The notes beneath the pieces were generated by a model. It was not told where the DNA came from. It saw nothing but the letters and a program-made list of their open reading frames with translations, and searched no databases. 64,000 nucleotides of DNA, taken from the NCBI GenBank assembly GCA_010093605.1, contig MU004202.1, positions 259,560 through 323,559 of the forward strand. Direction: 5' to 3'. Source of the stretch: Lophium mytilinum. Taxonomy: Eukaryota; Ascomycota; Dothideomycetes; Mytilinidiales; Mytilinidiaceae. A program made the position numbers and the translations under genes. Below, one piece after another: positions 34,034 to 43,077 of this stretch. Each line of letters opens with the position of its first letter. Position 1 is the stretch's first letter.

Positions 34034-35992
34034 TTAAACAAGTTCAAAGACCTCCACTACTGAATCTCCCTCTAGAATCTCACCATCCATCACGCCATGA
34101 ACATAAGCATCCCCAAGAAGGACCCGCCTCCCATTCCTCTCCATCCTAAGAACATAAGGCACCGCAGCACCAAGAACCACGACCGCTTCATCCCCGCTTT
34201 TCAAGTCCTTCGGACCAACGCCAACATACCCGTTCTCTGTTATGAACGGTCTTCGGCCAGCATTATGTGCAAGCATCCCCATATAGTTATTGAACTGGCC
34301 CATATTACTCTTCAACGCCATCGCGAAAGAAGCCGCGCCTGTCGTAGACCCGTTCGCCACCGCATCCATTGCGTTGTAATACGCACGTATCACTGCTATG
34401 AGGCTTTCTAACAGGATCTCACTCTGCCCCGTCGCGCGCGTAACGTTCCCTGTCTCGGGCGATTCCTCTTTATCCGCAACGGGGATCCGATACTGTGCTG
34501 GCTCGAACCAGTCCGGCTCGAATTGGTCAATGTCTTTACTAGATGCGCCATAGGGACAGATATCCAAAGAGGCGGTTTGCCGGAGGTAGGTGTCAATCTG
34601 CACGATGAACTGGTGGCAGGCTGCGAGGCTAGGGACTGGGTCGGTCTCAGTCCTGCTCAGGACATCTCCCGTTTCTTTGACAGTGCCGATCCGACAGCCT
34701 TCGATAGCGAGAACGCGAGGATCAGACGGTAGAGCTCGTGGGAAGGCCGTCCAATTCGGCTTGTGCCCTGCCCGGAATGGCTTGTTGGTGCTGCTGGACT
34801 CGTTGGGCGAGACTGGAATATCCTCACGCAGGTCTGGCACCCACGAAGGAAGCGCAGAATGCGGATTATACTTGCAGAGCTGGAGGTACGAAACATGCCC
34901 CTGCTTAAGAAGCTTCGTCACCGTCTCCGTATAAACCTCCTCAACCGACTTCTTGTAATCAGGCACAATCCCCAGCGCCTCAAAGTCACTCGCCAGCCCC
35001 AAGAGCGCGTAAACCTTATCCTTCGGATCCGTCGCCCTGAGCCTGACATCCAGAATACTCAGCACGTTGAATCTCCACAGCAGATCCGCTACGCGTGGTT
35101 TATAGCCTTCCATGACGCCTTTGTACTGATGTCGAGCAATGAAGATCCCGTTCGCAGCGCTAGCGATCGGACTCTTATGAAACGCTTGGATCTGCCCATC
35201 CTTCAGGTCCAGCCAGTCGTGCGTACTGACCAAATTGTGCGCCTGCCCGTAAAACAGCGGTCCCACCAGCGTCATCGAATACTCAAACGCATCAAGCCTC
35301 ACCCGCTTCCTCCCACACTGAAACCACACCTCCCTCGCCACCGCAAACTCCTGCAGCACCCACGCGCGGTACCACCATTCCCGCGTCACCAGATCCCGGT
35401 ACCCGTCCACCATCGTCCCAAACGAGGGCTTCTTGTAGTACTCCACGATCTCCGGATTCTGCTCAATCATCCTCCGAGTCCGTTCGATCACGCCCGCGCT
35501 CCCGCGGATAGTCGTCGGTTGCTCGCCCATCTCGATGTACTTCCGGCTGGCCGGCTCGAAGGAGTCCATAATGAGGCCGCTGATTTCCCCTGCCTGGCCC
35601 AGCCAGACGAGCGTGTGGGAGGCGGCGGCGTAGATGGTTACCATGCGCAGGACTTGGGCGCTGCGTTCGGAGGTGTTTGATTGATCGATGCAGAGGGCGT
35701 CGATCCATAGCACTACTTCTGAGGTGGGGTTTTGGATGTGTGAGAGAGCTGTGGCGAGGTTGGGTGTGATTTGGATGATGCGGTTGTTTAGAATGAGGGG
35801 CTGGAGGTTGGTGGAGGAGCCCCAGACGTAGGATAGTGCTACGTAGGGTGGGGCGTTGTCTAAAGTGGTCGTTTGTAGGGTTCCGTGGAGTAAGGCGTTG
35901 GTTGGGTCTTGAGCGGCTTTGTGGAGCTTGGGGTGGAGATGGAGGAGGCGAATCTGACCTTTAGTCAGGGGCTCGTAGAGAGGTAAGGACAT
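34034..35992 (-). CDS. HET-domain (heterokaryon incompatibility) protein
   Basis: Single exon, 652 residues. The HET domain occupies about residues 48-215: YVALSYVWGSS, LWIDALCIDQ, RSAQVLRMVTIYAAASHTLV (with WLG following) and EWWYRAWVLQEFAVA. HET domains trigger incompatibility cell death when fungi of different allelic type fuse, and they relate to TIR domains. The C-terminal 430 residues contain LRATDPKDKVYALLGLASD, usual for this class, and a small beta-rich end (GRRVLLGDAYVHGVMDGEIL). No NACHT or repeat region is present. The partner is unknown. The 305-codon plus-strand frame is a shadow. Confidence 0.93.
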   Translation of the reverse strand: MSLPLYEPLTKGQIRLLHLHPKLHKAAQDPTNALLHGTLQTTTLDNAPPYVALSYVWGSSTNLQPLILNNRIIQITPNLATALSHIQNPTSEVVLWIDALCIDQSNTSERSAQVLRMVTIYAAASHTLVWLGQAGEISGLIMDSFEPASRKYIEMGEQPTTIRGSAGVIERTRRMIEQNPEIVEYYKKPSFGTMVDGYRDLVTREWWYRAWVLQEFAVAREVWFQCGRKRVRLDAFEYSMTLVGPLFYGQAHNLVSTHDWLDLKDGQIQAFHKSPIASAANGIFIARHQYKGVMEGYKPRVADLLWRFNVLSILDVRLRATDPKDKVYALLGLASDFEALGIVPDYKKSVEEVYTETVTKLLKQGHVSYLQLCKYNPHSALPSWVPDLREDIPVSPNESSSTNKPFRAGHKPNWTAFPRALPSDPRVLAIEGCRIGTVKETGDVLSRTETDPVPSLAACHQFIVQIDTYLRQTASLDICPYGASSKDIDQFEPDWFEPAQYRIPVADKEESPETGNVTRATGQSEILLESLIAVIRAYYNAMDAVANGSTTGAASFAMALKSNMGQFNNYMGMLAHNAGRRPFITENGYVGVGPKDLKSGDEAVVVLGAAVPYVLRMERNGRRVLLGDAYVHGVMDGEILEGDSVVEVFELV

Positions 35993-37307
35993 GGTTACGA
36001 TGAGTAAGGCTCGCCGTTCTCGAAGTGGAACTTCTTATTCTATTTGATGACAACGAAACTTATATGGACTGCCCGGGTTGAAAAAACAGGTTTCTTTGCC
36101 AAGTGCGGCTGAGCAGCTGAGAAAAAGAAACAGTGTTGGTATTTCCATAAAGTAGTTAGACCTCTGCTTATTCTGAAAAGAGACTCACCACTCCAGAACG
36201 GCTAAGAAGTGCTTCGAGCACTGCTTTCCTAACGTATCGTGAAGTAAGAGAAAAACTTAGCCTTTCATCTCCGCCGTTTGCAAAACATGCACCACTTATG
36301 AGCCTGCTCAGATATATGTATCCAGAAACTTGTGCTAGCTTTCCATAGCTTCAGTTAGCGGTTAATTTTGCAGCGCTTTCACGCATCCTCAAAAAGTTGT
36401 AGTATAGTCCTAGGCCACAAGTCTGGGCACACGGACTCCTTATAGCTCCGCTCAAATGTGCCCACTCAACACCACTGTCCGGGGTAGCCTGGCTGCTGAG
36501 CAGGCAAGTGGTTAAGACGCAGTCTAATCCGCACTGCTTGAAGCTTAGCATCACCTTTAAGTCTTCAAAACCTTGTTGGGGTACCCCAAACAGTGGCGTA
36601 CCAGTGTGGCCAGACTTGTGGCTTGTCACGGTATTTTGCCCGAGGCTTGAAGCGATATATCCGACCTGAGTAAGGCACGTGACTCGCGAGGGACTTTCCT
36701 GGTGGTGTCCTGCAAATAATGCGTAGTGTTCAAATCCATGAATGGCGTACTTAAGAAGCATCGCATCTCCGTTAGAATAATGGTTGTATCAGCTTTGGCC
36801 GCCTAACACGAAAATTGAGTCCGGGCTACTCCGATCTTCCAAACAAGTTTACGCTAGAAATTAGTAGTGCTTTACACTACTATGACTGAATGTACGGGCA
36901 TACTTTCACACTAGATTTGGTATCACGTGCCTGCTTGGTTTTCTCTGGTACGGGTTAGCGTTGGTCGTTATCAATGGCCAATCAAAGGCAGCGGTCATTC
37001 AAATTGAAATTCCCGCTCTCTGCTATAGCAAACCAACATTTGCAATCACCAATTAATAATGAAAGAGGCGAAGCCTGAATTAACTATCTTTGAAAGCAGT
37101 TATCTTTCGAGTGGATTGTGCTGATGCGGTAGCGGAGATTCAGTTTGAATATAACCGCTGCTTATGGAGGATTTGTCTATAAGCATTTCTTATAGCGCTC
37201 AACAGCTCTTATAAAGTCATCCATCTCGGCAACGTTTTAGAGTGTATACTTCTCCTCAGCATCGCATCCTCTTACCTTTCTTTCAACTCCAACAAAAGAT
37301 ACACAAC
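35993..37307. other. Intergenic spacer with diverged fold-back repeat copy
   Basis: 1.3 kb, divergent promoters for the HET and SDR genes. The minus-strand frame 36351-36761 (136 codons) overlaps the repeat copy and is not supported as a gene. The last 100 bases before the SDR ATG are C/T-rich. Confidence 0.6.
36573..36622 (+). repeat. Copy D of dispersed repeat family (diverged)
   Basis: TTGGGGTACCCCAAACAGTGGCGTACCAGTGTGG-type sequence matches the inner right-arm segment of the 32.7-kb element. Upstream, CCGCACTGCTTGAAG (about 36529) is a plausible opposite arm. It is weaker than copies A-C. Confidence 0.55.
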
Positions 37308-38042
37308 ATGTCTAGACTTAATGGAAAGACGGCCGTGATCACCGGCGGCGCTACCGGCATCGGCCTCGCAGCAGCAAAGCGCTTCATCGAAGAGGGCGCC
37401 TTCGTATTCATCTTCGGCCGCCGACAGGAAGCCCTCGACGCTGCTCTAGCCCACCTCGGGCCCAATGCCCGCGCGGTGCAGGGCGCAGTCTCCAACCTGG
37501 CCGACCTCGACCGACTCTACGCAGCAGTCAAGGCTGAGCGCGGAACCCTCGACATCGTCGTCGCCAACGCCGGGACGGGAAGCCCGCTAAAGCTCGGCGA
37601 GATCACCGTCGAGCACTGCGACGAGATCCTCAACACCAACGTGAAGGGTACCATCTTCACGGTCCAGAAGGCGCTGCCGCTGATGGGCCGCGGCGGCTCC
37701 ATCATCCTGACTGGATCGAGCGCCGGCACCACGGGCGCGCCGGCATTCAGCCTTTATGGCGCGAGCAAGGCGGCCGTGCGCAACCTCGTGAAGACCTGGG
37801 CGGAGGACCTAAAGGGCACCGGGATCCGGGCAAACGTGCTGTCGCCCGGGTCGACGGCGACCGAACTCGCAAAGGAAGCGCTGGGAGAGGAGGGCATGAA
37901 GGGCTTCGCTGCGCTCAGTCCGCTCCAGCGCATGGCCGATCCGAGGGAAATTGGGGCCGTGGCTGCGTTTCTCGCGTCTGATGACAGCAGCTATATGACC
38001 GCCACCGAGGTTGCTGTCGACGGCGGCCTCGCGCAAATATAA
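37308..38042 (+). CDS. Short-chain dehydrogenase/reductase (classical SDR)
   Basis: Single exon, 244 residues. The nucleotide-binding motif is TGGATGIG, with FGRR after the second strand. NAGTG is the conserved NAG. The catalytic Ser sits in ILTGSSAGTTG and the Tyr/Lys pair in LYGASKAAV. The C-terminus has SPGST and VDGGLAQI. The Arg after beta-2 suggests NADP(H). An in-frame ATG at 37242 is less likely as start, since the family begins near MSRLNGKTAVITGG. The protein reads like the bacterial glucose-dehydrogenase-type SDRs, is intronless and is clearly GC-richer than its flanks; see findings. It is the left-most member of the proposed cluster. Substrate unknown. Confidence 0.92.
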   Translation: MSRLNGKTAVITGGATGIGLAAAKRFIEEGAFVFIFGRRQEALDAALAHLGPNARAVQGAVSNLADLDRLYAAVKAERGTLDIVVANAGTGSPLKLGEITVEHCDEILNTNVKGTIFTVQKALPLMGRGGSIILTGSSAGTTGAPAFSLYGASKAAVRNLVKTWAEDLKGTGIRANVLSPGSTATELAKEALGEEGMKGFAALSPLQRMADPREIGAVAAFLASDDSSYMTATEVAVDGGLAQI

Positions 38043-39167
38043 CGCGCTAAGTGGCCGACTACAAGGAATAGCAGGCTTGAGCTGGTGCCAGATGCTAGAG
38101 ACCCTCGACTTTCCATTTTTGCGGAGCGGCTGCTCGTGCATTTGACGATAGAGGGCGAAACGGGACGCAGCTTGAGATCACAGGCGATATGCTCTGCACA
38201 TATACGAGAGTAAGGTGATGTAGATCGTTTTTGAAAGGTTTTAAGATTAGCACAATATATAGGGCTTTTCCGTCAGTGCCAAGGCCATACCTCGCGAAGT
38301 TACCTCTGTTGGCATTAGGATAATACAGCAATTGCCCATACCCTTGCATTATTGAAATAGTTGAAGTGATACTGAATCTTTATTATCAACACTATGAAAT
38401 TGGATGACGTTGTCTGGCGTCTTTGCGTTGGGGCTGGGTTTGAAGTCGGGTGACTTGAAGCTGCTTGAGGATAATGAGGAGGAGTAAAATGAAAGGGGAC
38501 AGGGAGTTCTAGATGAGATGCTAGTATGGCGTTTTGGGTGAAGCTGCTAGAGACTGAATTTATCAAATTGTCAAGATTCTGGCATTCCGCCTGATATCAT
38601 CACCAAGCAAGGCTTGCATCATATCAAGCTTTCTACTAGGCCAGCCATTCTCTGGGAAAGCCTTCGCATAGATCCTAGGTAAGATATAGGAGCATGGCAC
38701 GGATGTTTTAGATGGAGTTGATGATATTCGTGGGTTGAGAGATGAATCTTGGAAAAATCGTGATAGTTTGACGTGAGACTAGGGGTCGTAAACTAACTAT
38801 ATCTAGCCTCCACAAGTCACGTGACTGTTAGATCGGGTTTCAACACCAAGGAAATCTTCCGTGCACACCACAGCTCTACGCACGACCACCCAGCGATGCA
38901 ATTATCATCAACTCAAACATCAATCTCCTGTCGCGGCGCATGACCTCTAACGAAACGGGGCGAAGCTAGGCGTAGGGAAGGTTGGCTGTGGAGGTATGCT
39001 GCTATTGTGTAGGATAAGTTACAAGAGGAGCGCGTTTTCTGGCGCGTCCGAGCCATACGCATCTCCAAATGATGAGCATCCTTCATCTCGAATTAATAGA
39101 CTTCGACTATCACTAATAAATTGGTATGTATGACTAGACACTATCCCGTATGTACATAGCTCAGCAA
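38043..39167. other. Intergenic between convergent genes
   Basis: 1.1 kb. Frames at 38095-38349 and 38315-38566 (minus) have no recognisable domain. No repeat copy is seen. Confidence 0.6.
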
Positions 39168-40776
39168 TTATGCCGTCGCAGAATCAACTTTTTCCAGATC
39201 CATGCCAAATTTTCTCCGCTTCAACTTCATCATCATTGGGCCTGGGTGCGCATTGACAGTGTCTTTAGTTTCGAGCTCGAATCCTGGCCCAGCCTCAAAT
39301 TCAAAATCATATCGACGCATAAGCGTAGATACGACAACGAGTAGTTCCAGGTAGGAGACGTTGCGACCGACTAGACGCAGGGTCAGTACAATTGCATTGG
39401 AGTTTTGAAGACATGGTTCTAGACTTACTGCAACCCCGACCACCAGCCGAAAAGGGAATAAACACAGATTGCAGCTCCGCCGCATTCTCTTCCAGCCACC
39501 TTTCAGGCCTATACGTCCAGGGATCTTTGAACAAGTCCGCATCGTGATGTAGCGAGTACGTCGGCACGGACACAGTCGTATTACCGGCAATCCACTCCCC
39601 ATCAATTTGCATGCCTTCCTTTGGAGTGACGCGAGGCAGACCGCCCCGGAGCGGCGGGCGCATGCGCATCGCCTCGTCGACGCAGGCGCGGAGGTACGGG
39701 AGGTTTTTCACGCTGTCAAACGCAGGAACGCCATCGAAGTCGTCGCCAAGCGCCATGTCAAGCTCTTCACGCAATTTCTTGGCCGCGTCCGGCCACTTGG
39801 TCAGCAGGAACATGGTGCCGACCAGGACGATGGTCGTGGTGTCAGAGCCGGCGTTGAGCAGCAGCGCGCACTCTGCGACCATTTCGCCTATTTCGAGACC
39901 AAGCGGCCCACCGTCTTTCGTCCAGACGAGTGACTTGAAGAAGTCATTCAGCTCCGCGCCTTGCTGTTCTTTCTCAAGGCGCGTGCGCACCATGTGCAGG
40001 ACGATGGAGTTGAAGTCGGCGCCACCCTTCCAGCCGGGGTGCCACCACGTAAGGCGCTTATTGAGCTGGAAGAGCGAGGGGGCCCAGCCCATCGTCGAGC
40101 CGATTCTCAGGGAGTTGCGGAGTGCGTTCGCAGGTTTTGTCTCGTACTTCGTCCCGTCGAGTTTTTGCGCAACCATCATATCGTCGCCTCGTTCCACGCA
40201 ACCAAGGCTCTGGCTGAAGACAAGATGGCCGGTGAGATCGAAGAGGAGCATGTTGATGTACCAGCGGACATTGATAACTTTGTCGTTCAATATGGCTTCA
40301 TCGAAGCGATTGACTAGCTTTTGAACATCGTCGGATACGAGATACTCCATGTCTGAGACGCGTTTCTGCGCAAACGCGGCAGCCAATCGCTTTCGTTTCT
40401 CCCCGTGGGCCTGACGGTCGGTGGAGTCGAGACTGCTCTCATGCGTGCCGGTGAAAGAGATGTAGAACTTGTCTTTCTGTGCCGCGGTCCCGTGGCCGTA
40501 GATGTCTTTCACGGCCTGGCGAGAGATGAAGGAAAGGTGGTTTGGACCCACACGTACGGCCTTTCCAAGCTTTTGGTGGGCGTCATGCGTTGCAAGCACG
40601 CGGTTGTGGTTGTATTGCTGGTACATCATCCATATGTTTGTGAAGCCAGCGACGCTGGGGGCGGGAAAGCGTCGTAACCTTTTGCGGTCACGGAAGTAAT
40701 TGAACACGGGCCATACAATGACGGCTCCTAGTAGAAGCAGAACCGTTGTCTCCCATAGTGGAATGTGAAATGTCAT
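39168..40776 (-). CDS. Cytochrome P450 monooxygenase
   Basis: Two exons: 39429-40776 and 39168-39370, 516 residues. An N-terminal membrane anchor spans about residues 8-25, followed by basic residues and a Pro hinge (RFPAPS). The I-helix is LNAGSDTTT (308-315), ExxR is EAMR (368-371), and the PERF-type motif is RPERW. The heme-binding FSAGGRGC (442-449) is completed across the intron by IGRNVSYLEL, so the intron lies directly after the heme Cys. The donor is GTAAGT and the acceptor GTCTAG. The layout resembles fungal P450s annotated as benzoate 4-monooxygenase-like, but I cannot assign a CYP family or substrate. It is divergent from the alcohol dehydrogenase and two genes from a P450 reductase, its likely electron donor. 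The start at 40776 excludes an implausible 57-residue extension. Confidence 0.94.
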
Positions 40777-41729
40777 GTTAAAAGAAGAGATAAAGGGAAA
40801 GTTGAGAAATGGGTATATGAGATATGAATTTGATCGAAGCTGTGGTATGAGAGTGTGTAAACAAAAAACGTTTCTGCTCTGTGCGATCGGTTGGATAATA
40901 GGAGATAAAGCGAAGTCCGAAAGTCTAGAGATATGCTTTAATATCAAAGGCCTGGTATATCGTTCGGGTTAAGGATAGTCAGATGAGCAAAGGCTGGAGG
41001 AGTCTGGCGAGTCCATCATCAGCCGAGGACTTTCACTAAGCTTGCTACAGGGACCTATGAAGACGGCATCTAGTCACTCGGGAAAGATCCAGAAGGCTTC
41101 TCCGCGGTCGGGAAATGTGGGACGACTCTTTTCGATCTGAATTAACATAAAGACCACTTGACACACCAACTGGCTCGACGCGATTTTCCCAATTGGTCTG
41201 TTGGGAAGTGTGCAGCATACGCACCTGTGACGCGATTAGCACAGTGGTCCTCTACGGCGAGTTAAGTTACGTGCGTAGCGTGGGAATAAGCTTCTGTGGG
41301 GATGGGAGTAAGCGATTGCGGGGAAGCACTAGCATTCACTTGAGGACATGGGCGACAACCGGATTTGGAAATTCTCGGCGACGCTTTAGCGTGCCGTCTG
41401 CCTGTGACATCAAATGCATCTTCAACTACTCCATTGCTCCAAATTAAGTCTATCGTGACGAAACATTGCTCAACTGCCGTGAGGGGCTATCATGAGGTAC
41501 TAGACAGTGATTCCAAGCTATCTTCGTTGGGACTTTTCCGCGGCCCTCCCTGCCCTCCCTGTCCCCTCTTGCCTTCCCTGTCCCCTCTTGCCTTCCCTGT
41601 CCCCTCTTGCCTTCCCTGTCCCCTCTTGCCTTCCCTGTCCCCTCTTGCCTTCCCTGTCCCTTCTTGTCTCGTTCCTCTATTCCATAATTCCTCCCTTAGA
41701 TTTCTGTTTTCACCATCTCATTATTCATC
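40777..41729. promoter_or_regulatory. Divergent promoter region of P450 and alcohol dehydrogenase
   Basis: 953 bases between the two start codons. Two CCGCGG palindromes (41102-41107 and 41538-41543) are candidates for Zn2Cys6 contact. A CT-rich minisatellite occupies the ADH side. No gene is supportable inside. Confidence 0.6.
41557..41675 (+). repeat. 20-bp pyrimidine-rich minisatellite upstream of ADH
   Basis: About five tandem copies of CCCTGTCCCCTCTTGCCTTC with an exact 20-base period, then a degenerate copy (CCCTGTCCCTTCTTGTCTC). It ends about 55 bases before the ATG at 41730, in the likely core promoter or 5' UTR. Confidence 0.92.
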
Positions 41730-42962
41730 ATGAGAGCATTAACTCGAAGTCCTGCTGCACTAATGCAGTCAATATCTTCGCTACGACCGCGACAATGCTT
41801 CAGTCTCTCGAGGCCCTACCTACCATTCGTCTCCAAGCACCGTGCAACTTCTTCTCATCCAAGGAATCACGCGACGTCTCATAGTTTTCCACAAACCATG
41901 CGTGCCTGCCAGATAATCGAGTACAACAAAACGCACCAAATCCGCCAAATACCCATCCCCTCCACCTCATCCCTCCGCCCCCACGAGCTCCTCCTCAAAA
42001 TCGCCGTCTCCTCTCTCTGCCACTCCGATCTCGAATACCAATCCGGGACCCTATCCAACACGCTGCCCGTCACCGCCTCGCACGAAGGCACCGGCACGGT
42101 CATCGCCGCCGGAAGCGCCGCCACCGCTTTTTCCATCGGCGACCGCATCATGGCGGGCCAGACCTTCGACCGCTGCGGCGAGTGCGACGACTGTCGCGGG
42201 CCGGAGGCTTATCAACACTACTGCAGCCACCAGGGCCCGATGATGAGCACGCAGCGGAATGGCGCGTTCCAGGAGTACCTCGTTGTGGACGCGCGCCAGG
42301 CGACGAGGATTCCGGAGGGGATGAGTTTCTTGACTGCGGCGCCACTGGCGTGTGCGGGAGTGACGGTGTGGAGAGGTATTCTGAATGCGGAGGTGCCGAA
42401 GGGTGGGTGGATTGGGATTGTGGGGAGTGGAGGCGGGTTGGGGCATTTAGGGGTGCAGTTTGCGCGGGCGAGGGGACTGAGGGTTGTGGGTGTTGATGCG
42501 CGGGATGAGGGGTTGGACTTGACAGATCAGGTGGGCGCGGATTTGGTTGTGGACGCCCGATTGGGGAAGGAAGAGGTAGTGAGGCGGGTCATGGAGGCGA
42601 CAGAAGGTAGAGGTGTGGACGGGACGGTGACGCTCAGTGATGCGAAGAGTGCGGCTGCGATGGGCTGCGCGATTACGAGGAAGCATGGGACTATGGTGTA
42701 TATACCTGTGGGACATGCGCTGGAGATTCCTTTTGAGGAGGTCATTTTCAGGGATGTGCGGATCAAGGGGAGCTTTCTTTGTAGTCCAAGAGAGGCGACT
42801 GATATGCTAGAGTGTGTTGTGCAGCACGGCATTAAGGTTCAGAGTACCATTTTTCATGGCCTTGAGGAGGTGCCGAAAGCCGTGGAGCAGTTGAGGGCAG
42901 GGACGTATCAGGGAAAGGGAGTTATCGTTGTTGATGAGGAGGCTGCGAAAGCTGTGCGGTGA
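41730..42962 (+). CDS. Zinc alcohol dehydrogenase, probably mitochondrial
   Basis: Single exon, 410 residues. The enzyme core starts at Met57 (MRACQIIEYNKTHQIRQIP). Catalytic zinc ligands are the Cys of SLCHSD, the His-Glu of SHEGTG and the Cys of PLACAGVTVW. The structural zinc loop is CGECDDC with a fourth Cys ten residues on. The Rossmann motif is GIVGSGGGLGHLGVQ, with VVGVDARD favouring NAD. The first 56 residues carry seven Arg, one Lys, many Ser and no Asp or Glu, like a mitochondrial targeting peptide, so the ATG at 41730 is a credible start. Initiation at 41898 would give a cytosolic form. It may oxidise an alcohol formed by the adjacent P450, which is inference. Confidence 0.92.
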   Translation: MRALTRSPAALMQSISSLRPRQCFSLSRPYLPFVSKHRATSSHPRNHATSHSFPQTMRACQIIEYNKTHQIRQIPIPSTSSLRPHELLLKIAVSSLCHSDLEYQSGTLSNTLPVTASHEGTGTVIAAGSAATAFSIGDRIMAGQTFDRCGECDDCRGPEAYQHYCSHQGPMMSTQRNGAFQEYLVVDARQATRIPEGMSFLTAAPLACAGVTVWRGILNAEVPKGGWIGIVGSGGGLGHLGVQFARARGLRVVGVDARDEGLDLTDQVGADLVVDARLGKEEVVRRVMEATEGRGVDGTVTLSDAKSAAAMGCAITRKHGTMVYIPVGHALEIPFEEVIFRDVRIKGSFLCSPREATDMLECVVQHGIKVQSTIFHGLEEVPKAVEQLRAGTYQGKGVIVVDEEAAKAVR

Positions 42963-43077
42963 TGGTAGCATCTCGAGTCAGATAATTCGCGTGTGTTACT
43001 ATAAAGACATTGATAATGATAAAACGTGGTTCAAGGAATTTCGTTGAAAAGATCTCAATGTTACTCCTGTCAACCCC

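Noticed and set aside
34763-35680. 305-codon plus-strand frame inside the HET gene
   Set aside because: Arg/His/Pro-rich shadow of the HET coding strand with no recognisable domain.
36351-36761. 136-codon minus-strand frame
   Set aside because: It overlaps a copy of the dispersed repeat and has no domain.
39611-40324. 237-codon plus-strand frame over the P450
   Set aside because: Antisense shadow of the I-helix to ExxR region, whose motifs are all intact on the minus strand.
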